From the NCBI GenBank assembly GCA_050743385.1, contig JBOGFJ010000080.1, forward strand, positions 1-30,689: a stretch of DNA of 30,689 nt, written 5' to 3'. The position numbers and the translations under genes were made by a program. Positions 7,999-15,963 of this stretch are shown here, one piece after another (position 1 is the first letter of the stretch; each line of letters starts with the position of its first letter). This stretch comes from JACDBD01 sp050743385. GTDB lineage: Bacteria > Actinomycetota > Acidimicrobiia > IMCC26256 > JACDBD01. The notes under the pieces were generated by a model. The model did not search any database, had not been told where the DNA came from, and saw only the letters and a list, made by a program, of their open reading frames with translations.

Positions 7999-8004
7999 GT
8001 TATC
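7999..8004 (-). promoter_or_regulatory. Candidate -10 box GATAAC for the FAD oxidoreductase
   Basis: On the minus strand TGGATAAC resembles an extended -10 and lies about 37 nt before the GTG at 7961, leaving a short leader that contains GGAG. The 83-bp gap after the PIG-V gene supports a separate promoter. Confidence 0.3.
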
Positions 8005-8044
8005 CAGTGTACGGGGTGGACCGACCGGGTCTCCGCTCATGGCG

Positions 8045-9151
8045 TCAGGGCACGTAGCGGCCGAGGAAGATCAGCACGGCGTAGCCCACGAGGCCGGCGC
8101 CGGCGAGCACGATCGCGGGTCGCTCGACCTCGTCGCGCCCGGTCACGAGCGCGAGCCCGAGCACGAGTGGGAACGCGCTCATCGCGTAGCGCTCGAACGA
8201 GTCGAGGTTCTCGGCCGCCAGCCCGAAGAGCACGGTCGTACCCCCATAGGCCGCGTACGACGCCGGCAGTCGCTGCGCGAGTACGACGACGAGCGCGACG
8301 AACACGAGCGCCCAGACCACGTGCAGGCCGGACCCGAACCGGTCGCCGCCGAAGAGATCGCCGAAGCCGTCGATGATGCGCGTGACCGGGTTCGCGAACC
8401 CGCCGCGCCGTTGCTGCTCGTTCTGGAGGCGCAACGGCAGCCACGAGTCGCCGTACTCGCGGCCGACCCACACGAGGTACAACGCGCTGCCGACGAACGG
8501 CGACACCACCGCCCCGATTCGCGCCAGCCGGTCCCGCGACGACGCGCCTCCCCAGGTCCGTGCCACCTCGATGGCGGCGGGCACCGCGAGCAGCGCGGCC
8601 GCCGGGCGCGTCAACCCGGCGAAGACGCCGCCGAGCGCAGCCCACCACCACCGGCGCGAGCGGAGGGCGAGGAACATCGCGACCGAGATCGCGAGGAATG
8701 TCGCCTCGGCGTAACCCATGACGAGCACGGTCGCCGCCGGGAACAACGCTGCGAACCAGGCTGCTCGCATGGCCACACCGGCGTCACCGGTCTCGCGCAG
8801 AGCCAGTCGGTAGAGCAGCACGCCGAACACCAGCGCGGAGACGTTGGCGACGACCAGCAGCGCGAGCGCGTCGTTGCCGGCAAGCAACACCCCCAGGCCA
8901 CGCGACAGCAAGGGCACGAGGGGGAAGAAGCGGAGCCCGTCGCGGAGCGCGCCGTAGCCGTGCTCGGCGATCTCGCGGTAGAAGGCCGCGTCCCAGGCGA
9001 AGAGCCCCTGGTCGAGCGGCACGGGTCGACGCGCCCCCTCGAGGTCGCCGAACCCGTAGCGGGCCAGGCCCAGCGCCCCGCCCACGAGCACACGCGCGAC
9101 GACCCACGGGATGAACGCGGCACGCAGATCACGCCGTGTGGACGTAATCAC
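8045..9151 (-). CDS. PIG-V family mannosyltransferase
   Basis: Polytopic membrane protein of 368 aa resembling bacterial members of the PIG-V (GPI mannosyltransferase 2) family. The diagnostic first-loop motif WDAAFYREIAEHGY is at 53-66, followed by FFPLVPLL near 75. Later landmarks are GYAEATFL, GLTRPAAALL, and a C-terminal ENLDSFERYAMSAFPL before the last helices. PIG-V enzymes use polyprenyl- or dolichyl-phosphate mannose, which fits the mannose synthase 1.6 kb away. The start is GTG at 9151, overlapping the TGA stop of the upstream GT39 gene as GTGA, so the two are translationally coupled. The reading frame stays open far upstream, but that part is antisense-like shadow of the GT39 gene. 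Family fairly sure; the acceptor glycan is unknown. Confidence 0.82.
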   Translation of the reverse strand: MITSTRRDLRAAFIPWVVARVLVGGALGLARYGFGDLEGARRPVPLDQGLFAWDAAFYREIAEHGYGALRDGLRFFPLVPLLSRGLGVLLAGNDALALLVVANVSALVFGVLLYRLALRETGDAGVAMRAAWFAALFPAATVLVMGYAEATFLAISVAMFLALRSRRWWWAALGGVFAGLTRPAAALLAVPAAIEVARTWGGASSRDRLARIGAVVSPFVGSALYLVWVGREYGDSWLPLRLQNEQQRRGGFANPVTRIIDGFGDLFGGDRFGSGLHVVWALVFVALVVVLAQRLPASYAAYGGTTVLFGLAAENLDSFERYAMSAFPLVLGLALVTGRDEVERPAIVLAGAGLVGYAVLIFLGRYVP

Positions 9152-10728
9152 GGTGGTGGGTACTCGACGAGGCCCTGGAACTCGAAGAACTCGTTGTCGG
9201 GCTCCACTCGGGTCGGCAACGGCGGCCGGGCCGTCGCGAGCGCGGCCCCGACCGCCTCGCACTCGCCCTCGAAGTTCCGGTAGCCGGGGGCCGTCACGTA
9301 CCAGAGCGTGTTCTCGGGCCCGGTGAGCTCCACCATTTCCGCGGCGAACTCCGCCGGGTCGGTCCGGTCGATGCGGTCCTGGTAGTCGACCCAGTCGATG
9401 AGCTCCGGCGGGGCGCCGTCGGGGAAGGTGACCTGCTCGAGGCCGGGCTCGTCGCCGACGAGCCGGCTGACGTCGGGACCGACCTGGTCGGGGCAGTACA
9501 CGACGACGTCGCCGGGCCGGGCTTCCGCCCGGATGATCCGCGCCGACTGCTCGCCCTGGGTCCGGTTCTCGACCAGGTTGCGCACGCCTCCGACGAACCC
9601 GAGCGCGACGACGAGCGCGAGCCCGATGATCTGTACTCGCCTGTCGGCGAACGCGGTGAACCCGAAGGCGGCGACGAGCGCGAACAGCGGGAACACGACC
9701 GACGCGTAGCGCCCGACGAACGTCGTGCCGGCCGCGTACGAGGCCGCGATTCCGAGGAACAGCGCGGTGACCAGCACTCCTGCGATCACGCGCACGCCGG
9801 GACGGGTCCGGATGTCCAGCTCGATCCGGCGGGCGTCGATCGGCCGCGCGAACAGGGCGAGCAGCCCGAGCAGGAGAAGCACCACGAGGAGGACGTAGGC
9901 CTCCGAGTGCGTGATACCGCCGCCGAAGTCGATCGCCGTGTACGCGAAGCCGGCCGGAGGGAGAACGCGCTCGCCCCAGGGGGTGCCCGTGTTCTCGGCC
10001 TGGTACAGGAACGTCGGCACCCAGGGCAGGAACGTGATGCCACCCGCGACCATGGCGACGATCGCGGAGCGGGCCCCGTGTCGCTGTTGAGGCGTGGGCG
10101 CCTTGACGGCCCACCAGAGCAGGCACACTCCCACTACCGCCAGCAGGTACATCGACCAGTACTGCGTATACAGCAGCAGGCCGACAACCACTGCGAGCGG
10201 CGCCAGGCGCGCGAGTGAGGGTTGCTCGAGCGCGCGCAGCAGCAACAGCCATCCCGCGAGCACGAGCAGGATCTGGAGAGAGTACGGCCGGTTCTCGGTC
10301 GCGTACCGGATCGCGTACGGCGAGCTGGCGACGACGAGGACGAACGCCCACGCCACCAGTGGTCCTCCGAAACGGCGACCCAGGAACCACGCCAGTGGCA
10401 ATGCCGCGATCGAACAGAGACCGGAGATGGCGCGCACCGCGAGGTCGCCCGATCCGAAGACCTCCATCCAGAGATGGAGGAGGACGTAGTAGAGAGGTGG
10501 AGCCCCGTCGTGGCGCAGTGCTTCTTCGAGGTCGCCGAGTGGAAGCTTGGCGATGTTGACGGTGAGCGCCTCGTCGAGCCAGAGATCGGAGCGCGTCACG
10601 AAACGCAAGGCGATCCCCACCGCCAGTGCCGCCACGACGCCGGCGGCGAACCAGCGGTTCCCGCGCGGAGCGGTCTCCCCGGCGGTGTCGCCGGGCGCGC
10701 GCGACGGCGCGTCCGACGCGAGCTTCAT
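9148..10728 (-). CDS. Glycosyltransferase family 39 (PMT-like) membrane protein
   Basis: GT-C enzyme of 526 aa. After a 25-residue polar N-terminus comes helix 27-45, then DLWLDEALT with the catalytic acidic pair D52-E53, and HDGAPPLYYVLLHLW (73-87), the classic GT39 second motif. FGRRFGGPL-like and ATENRPYSLQILL segments follow, then several helices. About 190 C-terminal residues are probably extracytoplasmic and include EARPGDVVVYCPDQVGPD and a final VEPDNEFFEFQGL. GT39 proteins transfer mannose or another sugar from polyprenyl phosphate to protein or lipid-linked acceptors outside the cell. It overlaps the PIG-V gene by 4 nt, forming a two-gene unit. The ATG at 10728 follows a TAGCTT box after 6 nt. 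Family confident; acceptor unknown. Confidence 0.87.
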   Translation of the reverse strand: MKLASDAPSRAPGDTAGETAPRGNRWFAAGVVAALAVGIALRFVTRSDLWLDEALTVNIAKLPLGDLEEALRHDGAPPLYYVLLHLWMEVFGSGDLAVRAISGLCSIAALPLAWFLGRRFGGPLVAWAFVLVVASSPYAIRYATENRPYSLQILLVLAGWLLLLRALEQPSLARLAPLAVVVGLLLYTQYWSMYLLAVVGVCLLWWAVKAPTPQQRHGARSAIVAMVAGGITFLPWVPTFLYQAENTGTPWGERVLPPAGFAYTAIDFGGGITHSEAYVLLVVLLLLGLLALFARPIDARRIELDIRTRPGVRVIAGVLVTALFLGIAASYAAGTTFVGRYASVVFPLFALVAAFGFTAFADRRVQIIGLALVVALGFVGGVRNLVENRTQGEQSARIIRAEARPGDVVVYCPDQVGPDVSRLVGDEPGLEQVTFPDGAPPELIDWVDYQDRIDRTDPAEFAAEMVELTGPENTLWYVTAPGYRNFEGECEAVGAALATARPPLPTRVEPDNEFFEFQGLVEYPPP

Positions 10729-10734
10729 CTCGTC

Positions 10735-10740
10735 AAGCTA
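10735..10740 (-). promoter_or_regulatory. -10 box TAGCTT, leaderless start of GT39-PIG-V pair
   Basis: On the minus strand TAGCTT ends 6 nt before the ATG at 10728. It lies in the 18-bp gap after the LLM oxidoreductase gene, suggesting the GT39-PIG-V pair is transcribed separately from that operon. Confidence 0.55.
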
Positions 10741-10746
10741 ACAGGA

Positions 10747-11724
10747 TCAGCCCGCGATCTTGGGTACGACCTCGGCTGCGAAGCGTTCCAGGCTCTCGCT
10801 CGCCGGGTAGTCGCGGAACCAGAGCACGAACTCGCGGCATCCCGCATCGACGAACGCCTGCACCTTCTCCGTCACCTGCTCGACCGTACCCACGAAGTTG
10901 TCGCGGACGTATGTGGGATGGTCTTCGCGACCCCACAGCTGGCCCCCGCCGGGCGAATCGAGCCAGGCGGTGAGGTCGGCGTCGCGGTCGAACAGGCGGC
11001 AGTCGGGCCCGTGCGTGCGGACGATGGTGTCGAAGTCGCGTCCGGCCCGTTCGCAGTGCTCGCGCAGTACCTGCGACTTGTGCACGAACTGGTCGAGGCC
11101 GACCTGCCAGTTCGTCTTGTCGGCGTGATCGGCTGCGATCCGGAGCGTGGTCTTCTCTCCCCCGCCGCCGACCCAGATCTCCGGGAGCTGCTGGATCGGC
11201 TTCGGGTCGCAGTACGCGCCGTCGAGCTGGAGATGGTGGCCGCCGAAGCTCACGGTCTCCTCGCTCCACAGCCGCTTCACGACGACGAGCGTCTCCTCGA
11301 GCAGCCGCAGGCGCTCCCGCGCCGGGAGGAAGCCCCAGCCGTACGCCTGGTACTCACGCTCGTACCAGCCCGCACCCAGGCCGAGGATGATGCGCCCGCC
11401 CGAGATCACGTCGACGCCCGCGGCCTCCTTCGCCAGCAGGCCGGCGTTGCGGTACGTCGAGCAGGTGACGAGCTGGCCGAGCCGGACCGTGTTGGTCAGC
11501 GTCGCGAGCGCGGCCAGCGTGGTGAACGCCTCGAACACGTGCGTAGGCTCGCGGCGCGGCACCGTCTCGACGTGGTCGTAGACCCACAGGTGGTCATAGC
11601 CATGTTGCTCGGCGAGCTGCGCAAGCTCGACGGTGCGCGTCCATGCGTCGGATGCGTTCCAGCCCGTGTACTCGAGCTTCCAGCCTTGGGGTGCGAACGC
11701 ACCAAAGCGCAGCGGCGCGGTCAC
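10747..11724 (-). CDS. LLM class F420-dependent oxidoreductase (Rv1855c-like)
   Basis: Luciferase-like TIM-barrel oxidoreductase of 325 aa. The N-terminus LRFGAFAPQGW, the YDHLWVYDHVE strip near 40, LAALATLTNTVRLG, the GRIILGLGAGWYEREY region and PEIWVGGGGEKTT are typical of F420-dependent LLM proteins. The sequence looks closest to the group named after mycobacterial Rv1855c. It probably transfers hydride between F420 and an organic substrate; FMN use cannot be excluded. The start is GTG at 11724, overlapping the TGA of the VOC gene. The frame is open further upstream, but that part duplicates the VOC gene region in the wrong frame. It is the last gene of the dehydrogenase-VOC-LLM operon. 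Confidence 0.85.
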   Translation of the reverse strand: MTAPLRFGAFAPQGWKLEYTGWNASDAWTRTVELAQLAEQHGYDHLWVYDHVETVPRREPTHVFEAFTTLAALATLTNTVRLGQLVTCSTYRNAGLLAKEAAGVDVISGGRIILGLGAGWYEREYQAYGWGFLPARERLRLLEETLVVVKRLWSEETVSFGGHHLQLDGAYCDPKPIQQLPEIWVGGGGEKTTLRIAADHADKTNWQVGLDQFVHKSQVLREHCERAGRDFDTIVRTHGPDCRLFDRDADLTAWLDSPGGGQLWGREDHPTYVRDNFVGTVEQVTEKVQAFVDAGCREFVLWFRDYPASESLERFAAEVVPKIAG

Positions 11725-12179
11725 GCGTCGCCCAGAGCCGCCGACTTCCACGCGTAGTGCTGCACCTCGATCATCATCGGGAGAAGGAAGCGCACGTAGA
11801 AGCTCGTGAGGGTGAGGACGCCCTCGTGCTCGTCGGCGCGCTTCTCGACGATCTCCACCCGGTCGTCGTCGGCCTGCAACGCCTTGGCGCGCCCTAGCAT
11901 GTCGTCCAGCTCTTCCATCGTCTCGACCGACATCCCGAAGTGGTCGAGACGCGGACACACCATGGGTGGATCGTCGGCGATCAGGAAGACGAACTGCTCG
12001 TTGCTGTACGCGCGCATGACCAGGCGCTCGCGGTCGAGTGTCTCGGTGGGCAGCTCCTCCCATCCGAAGACGTCGCCGTAGAAGCGCAGGATCTCGGCCC
12101 GGCCCTCCTCGCCGAGGAGGTCGGCCGGCAGGCTCATGGCGACGTGGTTGAAGCGTGGTGCGCGGGTCTTGGTGCTCAT
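11721..12179 (-). CDS. VOC family protein (glyoxalase/dioxygenase fold)
   Basis: Small protein of 152 aa with the vicinal-oxygen-chelate fold. The two beta-alpha-beta modules can be read: FNHVAMSLPAD (10-20), LRFYGDVFGWEELP (31-44), then LDHFGMSVETMEEL (78-91) and the last strand MMIEVQHYAW. H12, H80 and E138 are the likely metal ligands. The chemistry could be glyoxalase, extradiol dioxygenase or isomerase; sequence alone does not decide. The ATG start at 12179 overlaps the stop of the dehydrogenase gene (ATGA), and its own stop overlaps the LLM start (GTGA), so all three should be made together. Confidence 0.83.
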   Translation of the reverse strand: MSTKTRAPRFNHVAMSLPADLLGEEGRAEILRFYGDVFGWEELPTETLDRERLVMRAYSNEQFVFLIADDPPMVCPRLDHFGMSVETMEELDDMLGRAKALQADDDRVEIVEKRADEHEGVLTLTSFYVRFLLPMMIEVQHYAWKSAALGDA

Positions 12180-13222
12180 CGTCGGCTCCCGTTCGGTGCG
12201 ATCAGGACTTTGGCCGGGATCTCGCCCGCTCCGAGGCGCTCGATGACGCCGAGCAGCCCGTCGAGGGGCACGTCGTCGGGCTCGATGAGCACGTCGCGGG
12301 GGAAGCGCTCGGATGCGAGGAGCTCCAGGGCGCGCGGAAAGCCGTCGGCGTCGTAGACCATCGCGCCGGTGACGACGAGCTCGTTGAGCAGGATGCGGTT
12401 GGGATCGAAGCGCGGTGGCTTCATGCCCGCGCCGACGAGCACGAGGGTGCCGGCGCGCCGGAGCTGACCGAGGGCCGCCTCCATCGCGACCGCGTGACCC
12501 GAGCATTCGAGCGCGACGTCGAAGGGGGCGTCGACGGTGTCGCCCGGGTACGGCGGCGTGACGAGCTCGTCGGGCGTGACCGCGGTCGCACCGAGCCGCT
12601 CCGCCAGCGCGCGCCGGCGGGGATGCGGCTCGCTGACGACCACCTCGGCGACGCCCCGAGCACGGGCGGCGGCAACGCTCAGCGCCCCGATCGGCCCCGC
12701 CCCCGTCACCAGGACGCGCTGGCCCGCGGTGACGCCACCCCGCGTGAGACCGTGCAGGGCAACTGCGAGCGGCTCGGCGAGCGCGGCCTCGCGAAGCGAG
12801 AGACCCTCGGGCACACGCAGCAGCTCGGCCTCGTCGACCAGCTTGTACTGCGCGAACGCGCCCTGGAACTCGTTCCCCTCGCCGAACTTGGCGCGCGTCT
12901 CGCACAGCGACGGCCGCCCAGCCCGGCAGTACTCGCACGCGCCGCAGCGCGGCGTCGGCCCGCCGACGACCTCGTCGCCCACAGACCACCGCGTGACCGA
13001 CTCGCCGACGGCGACCACGCGCCCCGAGTACTCGTGGCCCTCGATCGCCCCGGGTCGTCCCCAGCCGTCGAGCACGAAGTGGAGGTCACTGCCGCAGACG
13101 CCGCAGTGGCTGACCTCCAGCAGCACGTCGCGCGGCCCGACCTCGGGGACGGGCCGCTCCTCGACGACCATCTCACCCCGCCCCCGGTAGACAGCCGCCC
13201 GCATGTTCGCCGTGACGCTCAC
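12176..13222 (-). CDS. Zinc-dependent medium-chain alcohol dehydrogenase
   Basis: MDR-family dehydrogenase of 348 aa. Catalytic zinc region: SHCGVCGSDLHF with C40, and GHEYSGRV with H63-E64. Structural zinc lobe: C93, C96, C99 and C107 in RCGACEYCRAGRPSLC. The Rossmann motif GAGPIG is at 174-179, followed by a strand ending VSEPH, which suggests a substituted coenzyme-binding loop. It likely oxidises an alcohol or reduces an aldehyde or ketone with NAD(P). It is the first gene of a three-gene operon. The start is taken as GTG at 13222 after a GGGGG stretch; ATG at 13204 is possible and would remove six residues. No close -10 hexamer is present, so this operon has a leader. Confidence 0.88.
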   Translation of the reverse strand: MSVTANMRAAVYRGRGEMVVEERPVPEVGPRDVLLEVSHCGVCGSDLHFVLDGWGRPGAIEGHEYSGRVVAVGESVTRWSVGDEVVGGPTPRCGACEYCRAGRPSLCETRAKFGEGNEFQGAFAQYKLVDEAELLRVPEGLSLREAALAEPLAVALHGLTRGGVTAGQRVLVTGAGPIGALSVAAARARGVAEVVVSEPHPRRRALAERLGATAVTPDELVTPPYPGDTVDAPFDVALECSGHAVAMEAALGQLRRAGTLVLVGAGMKPPRFDPNRILLNELVVTGAMVYDADGFPRALELLASERFPRDVLIEPDDVPLDGLLGVIERLGAGEIPAKVLIAPNGSRR

Positions 13223-13306
13223 TGGACCCCCGTCCCGCCGTCCGTCTCCTGACGTGCGTGTCAGACATCGTAATAAGGTGGCCGACGGCGATTCCGGGGG
13301 GGGAAG
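13223..13306. promoter_or_regulatory. Divergent promoter region between dehydrogenase operon and secreted EEP gene
   Basis: This 84-bp spacer separates two divergent operons. On the plus strand TAATAA (13271-13276) is a good -10 candidate about 30 nt before the ATG at 13307, and the G-run at 13296-13303 followed by AAG can serve as ribosome site. A short palindrome TGTCAGACA (13259-13267) sits just upstream of the -10 and could bind a regulator. Minus-strand promoter elements are less clear. Confidence 0.4.
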
Positions 13307-14299
13307 ATGCGCACGCTGGTCGCGGTGGCGTCACTCGTGTTGGCGGGCGCGGCCGGACCCGTCCCGGCAGCCGCGTCCGGCGACGACGCCGGCGGTCTCG
13401 GCGTCGTCGACTTCAACGTCCTCCACGGGGTGCTCTGCCCAGCCGAGTCGGACGGGTGTCAGCTGCCCGACCGCATGGAGCTCCTGGGCCGCCGGCTCCA
13501 GGAGGCGTCGTGCCCGGAGGTCGTCGGCCTCCAGGAGGTCAGTGGGCGCGTCTACGACCTGGTGGAGGCGCTGCCTGTGATCGACGAGTGCGGCTACGAC
13601 CTCGTCCTCCGCCGCCCCAAGTCCATCGATCAGGAAGTCGTGCTGACGACGCTGGACGTGAAGGCGACCAAGGTCGTCAAGCTCTCCGGCTTCCGCACCG
13701 CCTCGCGTGTCGAGCTGGCGGCCGACCTCGGCCCCGTCGTCCTGGTCGTGACCCATCAGGACGGCGATCCCGAGCCGGGTGCCCCCAGCGCCGGCGCCAC
13801 CTGCAAGCGGAAGGTGTGCCCGAAGGTGTGCGAGCCCGGCTCGCCCTTCCTCGCGTGTCAGACCACCGTGTCCGCCGATCTGGCCGAGAGGGTCGGTGGC
13901 AAGCGGGCGGTCCGCATCCTGATGGGCGATTTCAACGTGACCCCGGCGTCGGCGCGATACGTCGGCCTCGTCGACGACGGCTGGACCGATACCCACCTGG
14001 CCGCCGGCAACCCCGAATGCGACGCCACGACCGGCGTCGGGTGCACGAGCGGTCGGCGTGACGACGTCGTCGACGACATGAAGGACCCGAACGCCCGTCA
14101 GAGCCAGCGGATCGACTTCATCTTCGTGAAGGCGCCCCGTCGCTGCGACGCGTCCTTCGACCCGGCGACGGATACCGACGGCGACGGGCTCGGCACCGGA
14201 ATCTGGGATGATCCTGTAGTGGATGGCCCCGGAGGAACGGCGTTCGTCTCCGACCACAGCGGAACATCCGTCGATCTCACCTGCGAGGGAAGCACATGA
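13307..14299 (+). CDS. Secreted endonuclease/exonuclease/phosphatase (EEP fold) protein
   Basis: Protein of 330 aa with a Sec-type signal peptide (MRTLVAVASL, hydrophobic to about 18, likely cut near AAA-SGD at 23). It has the DNase I-like fold: DFNVLHG with N37, GLQEVSG with E77, VTHQDGD with H150, MGDFNVTP with D208 and N210, RIDFIF with D270 and VSDHSG with D316-H317. All catalytic positions are present, so it is probably active on a phosphodiester or phosphate ester outside the cell. Twelve cysteines, an even number, suggest disulfides. Residues 288-294 read TDTDGDG, a DxDxDG calcium-loop-like insert just before the last active-site strand. It overlaps the deacylase gene by 4 nt (ATGA). 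Whether the target is nucleic acid, lipid or sugar phosphate is not visible. Confidence 0.82.
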   Translation: MRTLVAVASLVLAGAAGPVPAAASGDDAGGLGVVDFNVLHGVLCPAESDGCQLPDRMELLGRRLQEASCPEVVGLQEVSGRVYDLVEALPVIDECGYDLVLRRPKSIDQEVVLTTLDVKATKVVKLSGFRTASRVELAADLGPVVLVVTHQDGDPEPGAPSAGATCKRKVCPKVCEPGSPFLACQTTVSADLAERVGGKRAVRILMGDFNVTPASARYVGLVDDGWTDTHLAAGNPECDATTGVGCTSGRRDDVVDDMKDPNARQSQRIDFIFVKAPRRCDASFDPATDTDGDGLGTGIWDDPVVDGPGGTAFVSDHSGTSVDLTCEGST

Positions 14300-15957
14300 A
14301 CGATCTGGTCATCAAGGGTGGCACCGTCGTCGACGGCACCGGCGCGCCGGGCGCCGAGGCCGACGTCGCCGTGCGCGACGGCGTCGTGAGCGAGGTCGGC
14401 GCAGGACTCACCGGAGCGCGGGTGCTCGACGCGTCGGACCAGGTCGTAGCGCCGGGGTTCATCGACGTGCACACCCACTACGACGCCCAGGTGTTCTGGG
14501 ACCCCGCACTCACGCCTTCGTCGTGGCACGGGGTCACGACGGTGGTCGCGGGGAACTGCGGGTTCTCGATCGCACCGTGCCGTCCCGAGCACCGTGAGCT
14601 GCTCGTGCACACCCTCGAGCACGTCGAGGACATGAGCCCGGCCACCCTCGACGCGGGCGTCTCGTGGGATTTCGAGACCTTCCCCGAATACCTCGATGCG
14701 GTCGAACGCCGGGGCACGGTCATCAATTACGCCGCCTACATCGGGCACACCGCACTCCGCCTCTACGTGATGGGCGACGAGGGATACGACCGCGCCGAGG
14801 CGACCGACGACGAGCTCGCCCGGATGGCCGGGGTGGTGCGCGAGGCGCTCGCCGCCGGCGCCGCCGGCTTCGCGTCGAGCTCGTCGGCGACCCACTCCGG
14901 CGACAAGGGCCGACCCGTGCCGTCACGCCTCGCGGACGTGCGTGAGCTCGCCGCCCTCCTCGCTCCGATGCACGAGCTCGACCGGGGCGTCGCCGAGCTG
15001 CTCCCGGGTGAACGCATCAAGCACCAGGACGCCTACGACCTGGCGAAGCAGGTCGGGCGGCCCATCACGTGGACCGCGCTGCTCACGCTGAAGGGCCATC
15101 CCTGGCACGAGGACATGGCCGCGCTCAACACCAGGGAACGGGCCGCGGGCGCCGACGTGTGGCCCCAGGTATCGGTGCGGCCGCTGACCTTCCAGATGAA
15201 CCTCATCGAGCCGTTCACCTTCAACATGGTCCCCATCTTCGCCGAGCTGATGGGCAAGACCATCGACGAGAAGCTCGCCTCGTACCGCGACCCCGACTGG
15301 CGCCGGCGCGCACAGGACGAGCTCGATCACGGAAAGTTCTTCCGACCGCGCTGGCACACGCTGTCGGTGGCGGAGAGCGCGACGCATCCCGAGCTGATCG
15401 GCGCGCGTGTCGACGAGCTCGCGGCCGAACGCGGCGTCGGACCGCTCGAGCTCATGCTCGACATCGCCTGTACCGAGAACCTCGAGACCCGCTTCTCGAG
15501 CGTGCTCGCCAACGACGACGAGGACGGCATCGCGTTCCTGCTCCAGCAGGAGGGCATGCTGCTCGGCCTCTCCGACGCCGGCGCGCATGTGAGCCAGCTG
15601 TGCGATGCCTGCATGTCGACCGATCTGCTCGGTCGGTGGGTGCGCGAGAAGGAGGTGCTCCCGCTCGAGGCGGCGGTGCGCAAGCTCACGGGCGAGCCCG
15701 CCGACGTGTACTCGATGACAGGCCGCGGCTACGTGCGCCCGGGCGCCGTCGCCGACCTGGCCGTGTTCGACGCCGCGACCGTTGCGCCGGGGCCGCTGCG
15801 CCGGGTGCGCGACTTCCCCGCCGACGGCGAGCGCCTCGTCGCCGACCAACCCGTCGGCATGACCCATGTGCTCGTGGGCGGCACGCCGATCCGCGCCGAC
15901 GGCGTGTCCATCGAGGAGGCCGTGGCGTCCCGCCCGGGCACCCTTCTCCGGGGGTGA
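14296..15957 (+). CDS. N-acyl-D-amino-acid deacylase / amidohydrolase family protein
   Basis: Metal-dependent amidohydrolase of 553 aa. The N-terminal beta-sandwich part begins DLVIKGGTVVDGTG. The first barrel strand GFIDVHTHYD gives the H59-T-H61 pair, and GNCGFSIAP (87-94) carries C88 at the place of the metal-bridging cysteine of D-aminoacylases. SDAGAH (426-431) gives the late catalytic aspartate D427. The closing PADVYSMTGRGYVRPGAVADLAVFD is standard for the family. It is longer than typical D-aminoacylases (about 480 aa). It likely hydrolyses an N-acyl D-amino acid or a related amide in the cytoplasm. It is coupled by ATGA to the secreted EEP protein and preceded by a GAGGGAAG ribosome site. 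Family is firm, substrate is not. Confidence 0.87.
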   Translation: MNDLVIKGGTVVDGTGAPGAEADVAVRDGVVSEVGAGLTGARVLDASDQVVAPGFIDVHTHYDAQVFWDPALTPSSWHGVTTVVAGNCGFSIAPCRPEHRELLVHTLEHVEDMSPATLDAGVSWDFETFPEYLDAVERRGTVINYAAYIGHTALRLYVMGDEGYDRAEATDDELARMAGVVREALAAGAAGFASSSSATHSGDKGRPVPSRLADVRELAALLAPMHELDRGVAELLPGERIKHQDAYDLAKQVGRPITWTALLTLKGHPWHEDMAALNTRERAAGADVWPQVSVRPLTFQMNLIEPFTFNMVPIFAELMGKTIDEKLASYRDPDWRRRAQDELDHGKFFRPRWHTLSVAESATHPELIGARVDELAAERGVGPLELMLDIACTENLETRFSSVLANDDEDGIAFLLQQEGMLLGLSDAGAHVSQLCDACMSTDLLGRWVREKEVLPLEAAVRKLTGEPADVYSMTGRGYVRPGAVADLAVFDAATVAPGPLRRVRDFPADGERLVADQPVGMTHVLVGGTPIRADGVSIEEAVASRPGTLLRG

Positions 15958-15963
15958 GGGCCG

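Noticed and set aside
5688..8057. A 789-codon plus-strand open frame across the mannose synthase and antisense to the flavoprotein
   Set aside because: It crosses two well-supported genes, and its translation shows no family motif and the composition of a shadow frame.
9152..10390. N-terminal extension of the PIG-V gene making a 781-aa fusion
   Set aside because: The added part is the GT39 gene read in the wrong frame (Arg/Pro-rich). The GTG at 9151 overlaps the GT39 stop and gives a normal family length.
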